This document shows positions 12,797 to 24,380 of a stretch of 64,000 nt of DNA, in pieces. The notes under the pieces are model-generated. The model did not search any database. It had not been told where the DNA came from and worked only from the letters and a program-made list of their open reading frames with translations. The translations under genes were made by a program, and so were the position numbers. Source of the DNA: Malus domestica (taxonomy: Eukaryota; Streptophyta; Magnoliopsida; Rosales; Rosaceae); the NCBI RefSeq assembly GCF_042453785.1, contig NC_091669.1, positions 33,931,001 through 33,995,000 of the forward strand. The letters are read 5' to 3'. The stretch's first letter is position 1. Each line of letters opens with the position of its first letter.

Positions 12797-13247
12797 CATA
12801 TGCCAAGAACAAAACTAGTGTCATAAGACTAAGAAATTTATTTCTGTGACTGTTTTAAGACTCGTTTTGAAAGTTCATTTGGATCATCCGGTATTTTTGT
12901 GGGGAAATATTTGTTATTCATCCAAAATTTGTTCATTTTGTTTATATTTTCTTAAGGTTGCTATTTTATTTATTTATTTTGCTAATGTAAACTAGGAAGT
13001 TTTTCATTGTTAACATTGTGTTTCAACTCAGGCTGGTTGGGCGTGTTGGATGGTCAACCCAACTCTAACCCAACTTTCACAATTCAAGTTTGGGTTAGGT
13101 TCAGATTCATGCGGTTTTAGTCGGACTGAGTTTTAATTAGGTTCGGGTTTATTAGAGTTTATGGTTTAGGGTTGGTGCACTGCACATTAGCATACACTTT
13201 GACAAGGCCTTGTTGGAACTATAAACTCATGTAAGACACAATACTAA
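12797..13247. other. Downstream region of HD-ZIP IV gene 2
   Basis: The 3' flank. The first 60 bases resemble the 3' UTR of gene 1, but the AATAAA there reads AACAAA. A stretch at about 13030-13170 is rich in GGTT/CCAAC words and may be a decayed repeat. Nothing else is seen. Confidence 0.4.
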
Positions 13248-13624
13248 AGGCTGGTTTGGTATTGCTGTGCTTTGAAAAAAAGCTGTTGTGAAAATAAGCG
13301 GCTGTACTGTGAGAATAAGCAGTTGTGAAATAAATCAGCAGAGTGTTTGGTAAACTTTTTTGTAAAAGTACTTTTTGAAGAAAAAAAAAGCAATCTGATA
13401 GTGGGTTTTTTCATTAAAGGAGCACTGTAGCTCCGTGTGCTTTGAAAAAAAGCCAGTTTTCCAAAGCTGCAAATAGCTGCTTCAGCTTTTTCGTTTGATT
13501 TCAGCTTATTCTCACAACAGCTTCCAATATAAGCCATTTTTTTTAGTTTACCAAACACCTAAAACCCTCACAGCTTTTTTTCATGGGTGCTTTTTTTTTA
13601 AGCACCTCACTCCCAAACCATCCC
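13248..13624. mobile_element. PIF/Harbinger-like MITE
   Basis: A 377-bp AT-rich element without coding capacity. It starts AGGCTGGTTTGGT, and its end read in reverse starts GGGATGGTTTGG, so the termini are inverted. It is flanked by TAA on both sides (13245-13247 and 13625-13627), the trinucleotide duplication expected of PIF/Harbinger elements. The ORF on the reverse strand is incidental. Confidence 0.65.
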
Positions 13625-13859
13625 TAAGACAAAACAATAATGGTCACGAGATGAATGAAACTATGTAAGCTGTGTATAAATTTGAGGGTAGGATAATTCC
13701 TTTAACAACTTGAGCTACAAACCCATATAATCGCTAATTATGGTTTTTTGAGGGATCAATCATCAACGTTACGGCCTCGCTAGAATTCTCAGAGAAAAGT
13801 ATATCCAAAGTGCATAAAACAAAGCAATTTACGCAAACAAATAGGAAATCGCAATCAAT

Positions 13860-14070
13860 AGGACTTTTCCCATTTGCTTGACAAGCATATACTCAGCACT
13901 ACTTAACGTGTAGATCTAGTTATATGGTTGAAGAGACGAACTTACCTTCGAATATCCGTCATGCATGTGTTCAATCATACATACAGATGGAAGCCTCCAA
14001 GGTCGGGATTGCTATGCAAACTCTCTTTTACGAAGTTATATGAAACATCCGTGATCACCGATCTTGAAGT
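13860..14070 (-). pseudogene. Antisense remnant of an HD-ZIP IV gene (exon 6 and intron 6)
   Basis: Read on the minus strand, this matches the second half of exon 6 of the HD-ZIP genes: DVSYNF, then after a frameshift WRLPS, CMIEHMHDGYSK and a GGTAAG donor. Part of intron 6 follows, with the shared words ATGCTTGTCAAGC and AATGGGAAAA. No other exons are recognised around it. It lies in inverted orientation beside the tandem pair and is clearly non-functional. Confidence 0.7.
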
Positions 14071-14399
14071 AACACTTTGAGTTATCAACCCTAGTAAACA
14101 TAGATCATGCTTACATAATTAAGCTGAAACATAAGTAAAAGTATGATTAGGATCATAGTTACACTTATTCTACATTTATCCTTAAAAAATCTCATGAAGG
14201 ACATAACTAATATCCGGAATCCTAATTCATAACAGTGAGTGGGACCCCATTTAAAATTTGTATACAAATAGTATAACCGATTATCAATTGAAAGATCAAC
14301 ACTTGCACAACCAATTCATAAGAGAAATGCAACCAATTTATAAGAGATGCCCAATAGAGTTCCACTTTTGTGTGAAAATCCAATTGTTCTAAATCTCCA

Positions 14400-15620
14400 T
14401 TAAAAAAACTCGTTTTCATTGCCTTAGTAAAAGATTTAATCTTAATTTTGACCCAAAAAAGAAAAAGAATTTAATCTCTATTTCTTTAGAAATTTTCCAA
14501 TTGAAATAGATAAAAATAGATGCAAAACAAAAAATAATCATATATTTACCCATTCAAACCACCAATTAATATTCTTTCATTTTTCAACGCGGCATATAAA
14601 CAAATACCAAATCAAATCATGAGAAAAAAAAACATAATAGATATGATTTAATCAAATTCATAACAACGCTAAATCAACATCGTAGAAATCATGAAAGTTT
14701 TAACCATAACTCTGAGACCACATATAAAGCGGAAATTCGAGATCTCGAGTTTTTTAATTTCCCCAACAATACAAGTGGAAATCAATTGAATATAAAACAG
14801 ACATACCTTGATCCATGATCAAAATAAAAATTAAAAAAAAAAAAAAAAACTCAATGGAGATGAAGATTTGAGGAGAAATATTTTTGCTCTTCAGCGGCGG
14901 TCATAGATATGTTTTCCTCTCTTTACTTTCAAAGTCCAATATTTATAGGCAAAGGAATGACCAATTCCTAATCTTGATGTTGATGTTATATTTGGGCCTC
15001 CCAATGGGCCTCACTTAGTCTATAGATGCATTTAAAGTGAGAGGCTTGTCTTCGGCCTATAAAAATGCAACTTCCACATTTAGGATCACTCTCCAATTCA
15101 ACCCTAATTTTTCTTCACTATCAACTGTACTCTCTCAAAGATAGTCATGCCTCTTGTACAATAAAATCAATCCGTTATATAATGGAACCGAAACTATACC
15201 AATGTGAAATCTAACTTTGAATGACCACGCTACATCATTGTGTTTTTGTGTGTTTATGTGATTTACAATCTCATTTGTGTTGGCCCAACATTTAGCATCA
15301 AGACACAATATTACCAAAGAAAAATACCTTCTTCCTTTTGACCAATAGAATTCTCCAAATAATACTAATTAAACCTTTTGAATCCTTAACTACTTTATTT
15401 TACATCTGATTATTTTTAAAGTACAACATAAGTAGTTTTTTTTTTTTTTTTTAAAGTGCAACAATCTCAAACTAGCCTTGAGGTTGCTATATACCAAGAG
15501 TACATTAGAATTAGTCTTGCAAACGTTTTCTACCAGGTAGCTCATATACCAAGAGTTCTGAATTTTGATTAATGCACTAATTTACACCTTATAAGGAGGA
15601 AAATAACAAACAAAAACAAA
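14400..15620. repeat. Diverged copy of a block also found at 38.7-43.5 kb
   Basis: No gene is seen. The region shares order and sequence with about 40900-41940 and, partly, with 38690-38940. Markers include AGATATGTTTTCCTC, the word pair CATGCCTCTTGT and AATAAAATCA, CATTGTGTT, and TTCCTTTTGACCAATAGAA. The final part (about 15540-15605) matches 40390-40450 and 43440-43510. The SPT4 terminal exon present in the other two copies is missing here. Confidence 0.65.
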
Positions 15621-15799
15621 AAGGTTAACCTTAGTTTACTATTCCGAAGTTTTTTTTCGACCCAGTATGGTACCTAAAGTCATAATTTTGGGACACTTTC
15701 ATACATCTGTTAAGTTTTCCGTCAGAATCTCCATTAACTGATGACATGGCGCCCACGTGGACAATGACTGGGCGCCACGCGTCAATATGGGGCCCATGT

Positions 15800-17326
15800 T
15801 AGACCTGGCATTCGTGTCATGTTTTCCATGTTCGTGTCGTTTTCGTGTCATACCCGATATCTTAACGGGTCGTGTCGTGTAACACCTGTTAAAATAAACG
15901 GGTAAAATGATCCGATAATATTAACAGGTAATATGACCCGACCCGTTACCCGTAAGAAAAATATATTTTAAACCAATAAATAATCAAATAAAAAACATAA
16001 TACTAAATAAGTATATACATACCATATTGTCACATCCAAAACATAAAAACGCAATTTTCTTTTAAGTATATTTTCACTTACCTAAAATCTTTAATAGTTT
16101 TTTAATTAATATAGAAGTGTAAAAAAATATAGAAAATATATATAAACACTCGTAATGACAAACTTTACAACTTTCATGAAGAGCTTAACTTCAAAATTCA
16201 CCACTATAATCATATAAATCATAGATCAAAATTTAACCGTTGATTGTTGTTTACATTTACGCTTCATTGTTCTCATCAAATTTTGTTTTTTCAAATTTTA
16301 TTTTTTGAAAACTTGATCTATTAGAGGATGCAGGAAGATGAACGGTTTGGATCATTGATCTTATATTCATAGTTTTACGGTTAGTGAAAATATTGCTTGA
16401 TGTTTATAAAGTTTTTACAAACTATATGACATCAACTCATATTTCAGTAAACCGTAAATATTGAAACGTGATATCAAAGATCTAAACCGTTCATCTTCTT
16501 ACATGCGCCAGATGATCATGTTTTCAAAAAACAAAATTTTAAAAATGAAATTCAGTAAGAAGAATAAAGCGTAAATGGCAATCGACGGTTAAATATAAAT
16601 TTAAGGTTTATGAATTATAGTATTGGATTTCGAAGCTGACCCCTTCATGAAAGTTGTAAAGTTTGTCACTATGAGTGATTGTATATTTTTTTTACATTTT
16701 TTACACTTCTACAATAATTATTATTAATTTTATTAATTTTTCCCTCAAATAAAAAACATTATTCATGAAGGTTTGGAGGATTTTAAAAATCTAAACAATA
16801 ATGTAAGTGTAACCATTATCTACTCGTAGAGGAATAATGATGAATCACGAGTGTTTATATATTCTTTCACATTTTTCATACTTGTATGTATGTTTTCTTA
16901 GTTCTTGCCTATACAAATACTATATTAGTTTATTTTAATTTTGGACAACAACATGTTAAGTAAAATTTATCCTAGTAATGAAAATACGGAACTCTCATAA
17001 AAAAAATAAATAATGACTAATTTTTTTTTAAAACTTATATAGAATAATAATACAAAACTATATATATTTAATATAAAATATATTGTATATATTAATATGG
17101 CTATTGTATTTTATAATAAATCTTGTAGTAATTAAACTTTAAAATTATCAAAATAAATTTTTTTTAACGGGTCGAAACGGGTTACCCACGTGTTACCCGC
17201 GTGTATACCCGTTATTAACAGGTTCTAACGGGTCACCCGATAATGACCCGATAAGTTATCGTGTTGACCCGAAACCTGTTATTTTCGTGTCGTGTCATCG
17301 TGTTGTGTCAGAAACTGTCAAGTCTA
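15800..17326. mobile_element. Non-autonomous hAT-type element with 8-bp target duplication
   Basis: The element starts TAGACCTGGCA and ends TGTCAAGTCTA, forming inverted termini, with GTGTCGTGTC-type subterminal repeats inside both ends. It is flanked by exact GCCCATGT copies (15792-15799 and 17327-17334); an 8-bp duplication is the hAT signature. The 1.5 kb interior is AT-rich and encodes no transposase. A diverged relative of its terminal region is at about 61020-61215. Confidence 0.75.
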
Positions 17327-18551
17327 GCCCATGTGGATGTTAAAAAATTAAAAAAAATTAAAAAATTTGGACCCACCCGTCTCCTACCTCGCCCCTCCAC
17401 CCCATCCATCTATTCTCTCATCTGCAACCCACACCCACCCTGCAGGAAGATGAACGGTTTGGATCATTGGTCTTATATTCAAAGTTTTACGGTTAGTGAA
17501 AATATTGCTTGATGTTTATAAAGTTTCTACAAACTATATGACATCGACTCATATTTCAGTTAACCGTAAATATCAAAACATGATATCGAAGATCTGAACC
17601 GTTCATCTACTTACATCCGCCAGATGATCATGTTTTCAAAAAAGAAAATTTAAAAAATGAAATTCAGTAAGAAGAATAAAGTGTAAATGGCAATCGACGG
17701 TTAAATATAAATTTAAGGTTTATGAATTATAGTGTTGGATTTCGAAGCTAACCCCTTCATGAAAGTTGTAAAGTTTGTCACTATGAGTAATTGTATATTT
17801 TTTTTTACATTTTTTACACTTCTACAATAATTATTATTAATTTTATTAATTTTGCCCCCAAATAAAAAAAATTATTCATGAAGGTTTGGAGGATTTTAAA
17901 AATCTAAACGATAATGTAAGTGTAACCATTATCTACTCGTGGAGGAATAATGATGAATCACGAGTGTTTATATATTCTTTCACATTTTTCATACTTGTAT
18001 GTATGTTTTCTTAGTTCTTGCCTATACAAATACTATATTAGTTTATTTTAATTTTGGATAACAACATGTTAAGTAAAATTTATTCTAGTAATGAAAATAC
18101 GGAACTCTCATAATAAAAATAAATAATGACTAATTTTTTTTAAACTTATATAGAATAATAATACAAAACTATATATTTAATATAGAATATATTGTATATA
18201 TTAATATGGCTATTGTATTTTATAATAAATCTTTTAGTAATTAAACTTTTAAATTATCAAAATAATTTTTTTCTTAACGGGTCGAAACGGGTTACCCACG
18301 TGTTACCCGCGTGTATACTCGTTAAGAACCCGTTATTAACAGGTTCTTAATGGGTCACCCGATAATAACCCGATAAATTATCGTGTTGACCCGAAATCCA
18401 TTATTTTCGTGTCGTGTTAGAAACTGCCGAGTCTAGCCCATGTGTATGTTAAAAAATTAAAAATTTAAAAAAAATTTGGACCCACCCGTCTCCTACCCTC
18501 ACCCCTCTACCCCTATCCCTCCATTCTCTCATCTGCAACCCACACCCACCC
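16329..18551. repeat. Tandem duplication, 2 x 1.11 kb
   Basis: 16329-17440 is repeated at 17441-18551 with only scattered substitutions and small indels. Both units start TGCAGGAAGATGAACGG. The unit runs from inside the hAT element, through its right end and into the surrounding foldback arm, so the hAT 3' end plus a GCCCATGT flank occurs twice (17326 and 18435). The high identity suggests a recent event. Confidence 0.85.
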
Positions 18552-19316
18552 TCCCGCACACCCAGCCCAAAAAAATCCCACCCAAAAGAATCCAAATTCA
18601 ACAAGAAACCCTTCCAATTTTTGAAATTTATCAAAAATCCTAGTTGACTAAAATCCCTGAATTGGATAAATTCGCACCCTCACCAATTCTTGAGCATTTC
18701 TAGCCCCCACCGTCACCCCACTAGACTCCGGCAACGACACAGGCACGTGGTGGCTCCCCAGATTTGGTGCTTCGGTTCTTTTCTCTCATCCGGTGGCTTG
18801 CGAACTAGAGTTGCTCCGAATCAGATTTTGGATTCGCGTTCCTTAGATTTTGGGGATTAGGGTTTTTGCAAATGGTGGAGGTGAAAATGGTGGAGGAGAT
18901 AGAAGGGAGGGGAGGTGAAGAGGGTGGAGGTGGGTTGGGTATGGAGGGTTAAGTAGGTGCATAGGAGAGCAGGGAGGGAGTTGGGGTAAGGTGAGGTAGG
19001 AAAGGTGGGTATGCGAGGAGGGTGGGTGCGGGTTGCAGATGAGAAAATGGAGGGGATGGTTGGGGAGGGGGTGAGGAGATGGGTGGGTCCAAAATTTTTA
19101 TTTTTTTAATTTAAATTTTTTAATTTATAATTATTTAATATCCATGTTATGTGGTGCGCCACATCATTAGTTAATAGAGGTTCTTACGAAAAACTTAACA
19201 GATATATGAAAGTGTCCCAGAATTATGACTTTAGGTACCAGATTGAGACAAAAAAAACTTCATGTACCAAATGTTGAAAAAGAAGAAACTTCATGGTAGT
19301 AAACTTAGTTTAACCC

Positions 19317-20988
19317 AAAAAAATATTACATATGCATGTTAGTCACAACTTATTCGAAGGTTAATGACTTATATGCCCTTGTGATATGTGGGACCATGAT
19401 TTTCAGGGTTGGAATATGGTAAATTGAAATACGCATACTTCAGAAGTCTAATCATAGACTCAATAGCTCCGATCGGATTGAGATGCTCAAACGGACCACA
19501 TCTTGTTGTACTCCAGAAAATTAGGTGAAGTTTGCTAACTTCGCTAAGATTGACCATTTTTGTTTCGCAAGACACAGAAGTTTGATCCGACTTGTATCCT
19601 TAGAGATTCCTACAATCTATGGATTGATGTGCGCTACAAGTAATCACACTCTTAGGAGAACACAATGTCTAATCCCATATATCCTCTTAAATTCTCTTGA
19701 TTCGGATTCTATAACCTAAAAGGTCTATCCCCCAACTAGTATAAATACTCTCATTTAGGGCATGTCCTTGGTAATGCTTCCGTAATGCATGCATTATTCC
19801 CTAACCTACTACTTGAGTCTCAATATTGCTTACTAACTTGATTGTTGGAGAGCTTTCGACCTGTACCATACTAATACCTCGGGTTGACTGCAATTGTTTG
19901 TTTTTTTACAGGTAGCTAGACTCGCACACCTTTCTACGTCTGCAGTGGTGCGCATATTTTGTTCCAACACGATGGTTGGATTAGGTATTTTGTCATTTTA
20001 ACCAGCATGATGACAAAAAATGATATTGTTTTGTCACTTAGTACTATAGTTGAGTGATAGTTCTCCTCACTTATAATTGAAAGATCTTTGGTTAAATTCT
20101 AGTAAATGATGAGGTTGATACCAATTTATTCCCCACCTTTTAATGTAAATGTATTATTGTATGAAACAAATATAGCATTTCAATTAAAATGTATTTTTAT
20201 TCAGTATTTAAACTAAAATCTCCCTTTGCATATTTGGTATTTTGATTCGGACAAGTCCAAGAGGCCCCTCGATTTCTCGCAGACTTCATTTTCAGTTTTA
20301 GGTTTTACTTGGTGTAGTTCATTCCTAATCATGTACTTTTGGGTGAAATCAAAATAGGGAAATGCTAAGGAGACTATTTCAGGGACTCTTCAAGGACTTT
20401 CCGTCAACTCATGTTTTTGCACAATTCTCGTACCAACTTTATAAAACATTGTACCAAAAACAAGAGATGACGGAGAGTCCATGGAGAGTCTCACTTTAAG
20501 TGTAGTGATATTCACACACCTCTTTTTCACCTTTTACACACTTTTGTTAATTTTTGTTCATTGGTCTTTTTCAATTCATTTGATCCGAAATCTGAAAATT
20601 GAGAGGAGTGTGTGAGAGGTATAAATGGATATGTGGATGGTACCATCCTAAATTAAAAAGAAAAATTCATTAACACATTAATGAGAAAGAAGTTCAAGGC
20701 CGATCCTAGTAACGTTGACTTGTAACTAAGCAGGACCAAGCCTAGTAGCCTAGAAAAAGCTCATGCTCAAATTGAGTCTTCGTGCAGGGCAAAGGAAAAA
20801 GAATGTTATACTTTGCTAAGGTTTAGCACTCATAAATGAAGCCTCTAATTGTGTAAGTATTTCAAAATACAACTACCACCAAAATTCTAATAGTCAATAA
20901 TCATTAGCCAAATTGTAGTAAAGGGCAATTTAGGAACAAACAAAGACAATTATTGTAATTAGTTGACTCTTTAAAGTCAAAAGACTAA
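19317..20988. other. Intergenic region with LTR-like and SINE fragments
   Basis: No gene is seen. A tract at about 19370-19975 has a TATAAATACTC box near 19740 and ends CCAACA, like the U3-U5 of an LTR. Neither its start nor its target duplication was found. A decayed S1 SINE is at about 20030-20170 and a MITE at about 20498-20640. Confidence 0.35.
20498..20640. mobile_element. MITE family M1, copy 1
   Basis: Inverted ends with TGATATTCACACACC on the left and a degenerate counterpart on the right. The centre carries the family words TTGTTCATTGGTCTTTTTC and TTCATTTGATCCG. Other copies are at 37801-37945, about 54797-54925 and 63180-63325. Confidence 0.5.
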
Positions 20989-22370
20989 TCAAATTTCAAT
21001 CTTAACCCCGACTTTTATGAGAATTGGATCTTTTCCAAGGATGTTAATCAAGTTTTCTACAAGAAATTGAAGAAGAAGAAATGAAAAACCAATGGCAGAA
21101 TCCAATGGCAGAATCCGAGGGCTGTCAGAAGTTAAGTGTGCATCATCAGTAGTAGTATTGCCTGTAGCATGATCAGGAGGTACATCATCTGTAGAATTAA
21201 TTGAGTAATTGGAAGCAGATTGCGATGGCGATGGGGAAGGCTGCACATGATCATTTCCCACTGCTTGATCATCTGGACCGTGTCTGCTGCTGTTGTTGTT
21301 GGAAATAGGACTAGTAGCATTTGGCGGAGGACTAGTGATCAAGGGGCTGCTGGGTGAGGTTGCATTAACATTGGTACTCATCTGCAGTGCAGGGAGGACA
21401 AGCACATGGAGCTTGAGTCCCATGGCACAATGGCCCAGCCTCCCACATATGAAGTACCTGTTTCCTGCTTCCCTCAATGGAATCACCGTCTCCCCATCGT
21501 TGTGCATCTCCAGTGGGTCTACTGTGTGACACAAATCATAGTCCGTCTTCGTCACTTCCAGTACATCGTGCACCGGAGTGTACCTGAATACTGCCCACAT
21601 CACCACCATCACCGTCACATGATCAAACATTAATTATTTCAAATATGTAGATTAGTTCACAACTTAATTAATTCCAATATCCATCCAGACACCCAACTGA
21701 CCAAACAAATTCACGAACAGCCCTCTAATCCATTAGTCAACCTCTCAGTATTAGCTAATAACAGATTTGCTTGTATGCTAAGCTTCATTGTTTTAGTCGC
21801 AGCACCGCGTTTTCTTATTTTGATTAAATTGGTCTTAATCCACCTTACCCCTATCAATCATACATGCTATATGCCCTGTCTCAACTGATCCGTTCAGGCT
21901 TAAAAGAGAGCCTAAAATTAAAGAAAGTTATAGAGAAAAAGAAAAGAAAAACCTAATTAGTTGTTCATCTCTAGTTAATTAAGTAATATGATTGCACTGA
22001 TCAACCTAAGCCTAGCAGTCCTATTCATGGATTTCAACTAAACTGTTACCAAATGCATAATACAAGATTGGGTTAATCAAATCAATTAAGAAAGACGGAG
22101 AAATCAATCACCAATTATGGATGAATTGAAGCTAATTAATTAACAAAAAGGATAATCAAATGCCATACCGAGAGAGTCGCCCACACGGAAAGCGGTGCGA
22201 GTAGCCCATGCTCGGAGGTTGGAGGAGAGATCCCAACCGGAGGCTCCGCCAACAGAGTGGTTGGTGTTGGTTGCAGCAGCGGTCGCCATAGTACTAGCAG
22301 AGACGCCGCAGCGGAATAACATTGATGAGAACATCACCGCCACCACAATGATCTCCTTCATTCCCTGCAT
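20989..22370 (-). CDS. Phytocyanin (uclacyanin/early nodulin-like) with probable membrane anchor
   Basis: Two coding exons, 22370-22169 and 21590-20989, give 804 nt and 267 aa. Residues 1-25 form a signal peptide. Residues 38-132 are a plastocyanin-like domain opening HSVGGASGW and followed by FRVGDSLVF. Candidate copper ligands are H75, C116 and H121. The axial position, taken by Met or Gln in other phytocyanins, is Leu126. C88 and C122 can form the usual disulfide. A Ser/Pro/Asn-rich segment (about 135-215) resembles arabinogalactan-type glycosylated regions, and a hydrophobic stretch follows (SAIGFSFLLLQFLV). The family normally ends there for GPI anchoring, but this frame runs on for about 19 residues. 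The start at 22370 was chosen because it leads directly into the signal peptide and lies just after a probable 5' UTR acceptor. The role is likely at the plasma membrane or cell wall; the substrate is unknown. Confidence 0.85.
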
Positions 22371-22379
22371 TTTGCGATC

Positions 22380-22900
22380 TTGAAAAACGAGCATGCATGC
22401 ATGCATTTTCTAATTAGTTAATCGATCAAAGATTTGATACATCACAATTTTCCACAATTCAAGAAAAGGACGGCGAGAAAATTTCTGCCATTTTCTCGGG
22501 AAAATGCACAAACACTAGGTAAACACACGATCATGAAAGGAAAGAAACACGAAATTAGCAAGAACAAACAGCGATCCAAGGTCAATGCAAGTCAAAAGGA
22601 AGTACGTAGCAGATTAATTATCTACAAACATGTGTGTGTATATATATTTATATATGATTAAAATTAATACTTACTTGCAGTTCTTGATTTCTTGAGTTCG
22701 TAAGAAGAAGATCGAAACGAAGACGATAGATCGAGGAGGAAGACGAGAAATCTGTGTAATGAATAAGAGGAGAAAGTAGTGAAATAATGGAGAAGCGAAT
22801 TGAAACGACGAATTGGTGGAATGGAATGGATCGGAGAAGTTAGCTAAGCGCAGTTCGAGTAGTGTATATAGTCGGTTCTTCCGCAGCTGCAGCCACCTTT
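22380..22900 (-). promoter_or_regulatory. Phytocyanin leader with 5' UTR intron and TATA box
   Basis: On the minus strand a GTAAGT donor (22674-22669) follows CTGCAA, and an acceptor TTTCAAG lies about 10 bases before the ATG, defining a probable 5' UTR intron of about 290 bp. A TATATACA box at 22870-22863 lies about 30 bases before a plausible start near 22835. The leader is purine-rich. The ORF reading forward through this stretch is incidental. Confidence 0.55.
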
Positions 22901-22920
22901 TGGTTATAGAGAGAGAAGGT

Positions 22921-24380
22921 AGTTAGAGAGAGAGAGAGAGAGCGTGGCACAGTATTTCTCGTTAGAATTCTGTTTAAGAAATCCGCCGATGAGCAGATAT
23001 GGTGCGTGCGCAACAAGACCAAAGCATTTACCAATCATCACCTAAACCTTCTACTTTAATCATTAAATTTTAATTTTTGTATTTTAAAAATCTAACGGTT
23101 AAAATATTCGAAGTATAGAGTACCATAGAAAGTGCCACTATTATAAATTTTAGTTTCCATGAAAGAGAATATTTAACAATTAAATGTGTTTTAATAGACC
23201 CCAAACAACTACTTGAGCAAACTATGTTTTTTTTGTGAAAGCGAGCGTGCCACACGACCGAGCGTAGTCGGGCAAGTAGAATAGATGTGGTGATGGCAGT
23301 ATCGAATGCACTGTAGACTTCTACACCTGAGTGACTACGATTGAGGAAGGAACACCTCTCGGGCTCTAGAACCTGAAGACAAGGTTACTTAATTCACTAC
23401 GAAGTTCATAATCTTCTACATCAAGTTCGACAACTTCAACTATATTCCTAAGAATATAACTGTGTCGAATCAGTATCATGTTGTATGGGCAAAAATACTT
23501 AAAGAAAATTAGTGTCTTTATGGTGAACATGGTTAGGCCATCTGAATGTCGAACTATGAAGTGCACCTGGAATTAACCAATCATAGAACACCTCACCTAT
23601 TTGGGAAGCTAATGAAGTGACCTCTTTAGGCGAAAAAATTGAAAACTCTTCGCCCATGAGATTTGGATAGATAACCAACTAGATGTAGCGTTAATCCAAA
23701 CTGAAGATGCTCCTAAATTGCTTGATTCTATGGCTCCATGTGTTGTTAATCCAAATTGAAGATATCATCGATTGCCAACACAATGTTGTTTATCCAAACT
23801 GAAGGTGTGCTGACGAGAGGGTTAGGATAATTAGTATTTTTCTCAAGGTTGTGAGAATGGTTTCACATAGAGCACGAGTTTTTGCATAAAGCGTTTTGAG
23901 TTGTTTCTTGAGCTGAAATGGGTCCCTCATGTTGCAGAACCCTTATATTATAAAAATAGGTTTCGTGATAACCGAGTCTGCCAAGGTAGAGTTCTGATAG
24001 GACTATGCCTACACGGCATTCACCTAGATATCCTCTCTTTATCCCTTTAATAGCTTCTTTAATCAAAACCCAATTTTTATCTAGTCTCGAATTTTTTTTA
24101 CTTAAACTAAGATTCTGAACTTAGCCCCTTTGTGCACTTAATTCATTTTTATCTGATCAAACATAGGTCTTGATCCTTAGAATAATGCAAATCTTATCAA
24201 AACATATCCTAATTCTTACCAATCTTAATTCAACTAGGACTGGACCGAGCCACGATTGGACCTGATAACTTAACAATCCTACTTCCATTAGGACTTGATC
24301 TAATAAATGCTCTTCTGAGCTAGAAGCCCACTAGTCTAAGGAATCACTATTGGGCTGAGAATCTTGACATTTCAACTCAG
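22921..24380. other. Intergenic DNA, unclassified repeat remnants
   Basis: No gene is seen. A short GA run is at about 22922-22942. The section 23280-24380 has direct-repeat character (related phrases around AATCCAAACTGAAG and CCAAATTGAAGAT at 23690-23800) and looks like an old transposon fragment. It continues after 30915, so the large nested insertion landed inside it. Confidence 0.35.

Larger units (their letters stand above)
15623..19316. mobile_element. Foldback element with long inverted arms, carrying nested insertions
   Basis: The left end (15623-15799) and right end (about 19110-19316) are inverted copies of each other. Both contain TGGTACCTAAAGTCATAATT, GGGACACTTTCATA and TCTGTTAAGTTTT. 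The inverted similarity continues inward: the C-rich tract at about 18480-18560 pairs with the G-rich tract at about 18990-19090. The left arm is interrupted by an hAT-type element and a 1.1 kb tandem duplication. Flanking A-runs make the target duplication unreadable. The GC-rich loop (about 18660-18960) has no convincing ORF. Mutator-like foldback is possible but not proven. Confidence 0.65.

Noticed and set aside
22140..22406. Start of the phytocyanin at 22406 instead of 22370
   Set aside because: The extra N-terminus would precede the signal peptide and lie within the probable 5' UTR intron; the ATGs there come from a GCAT repeat.
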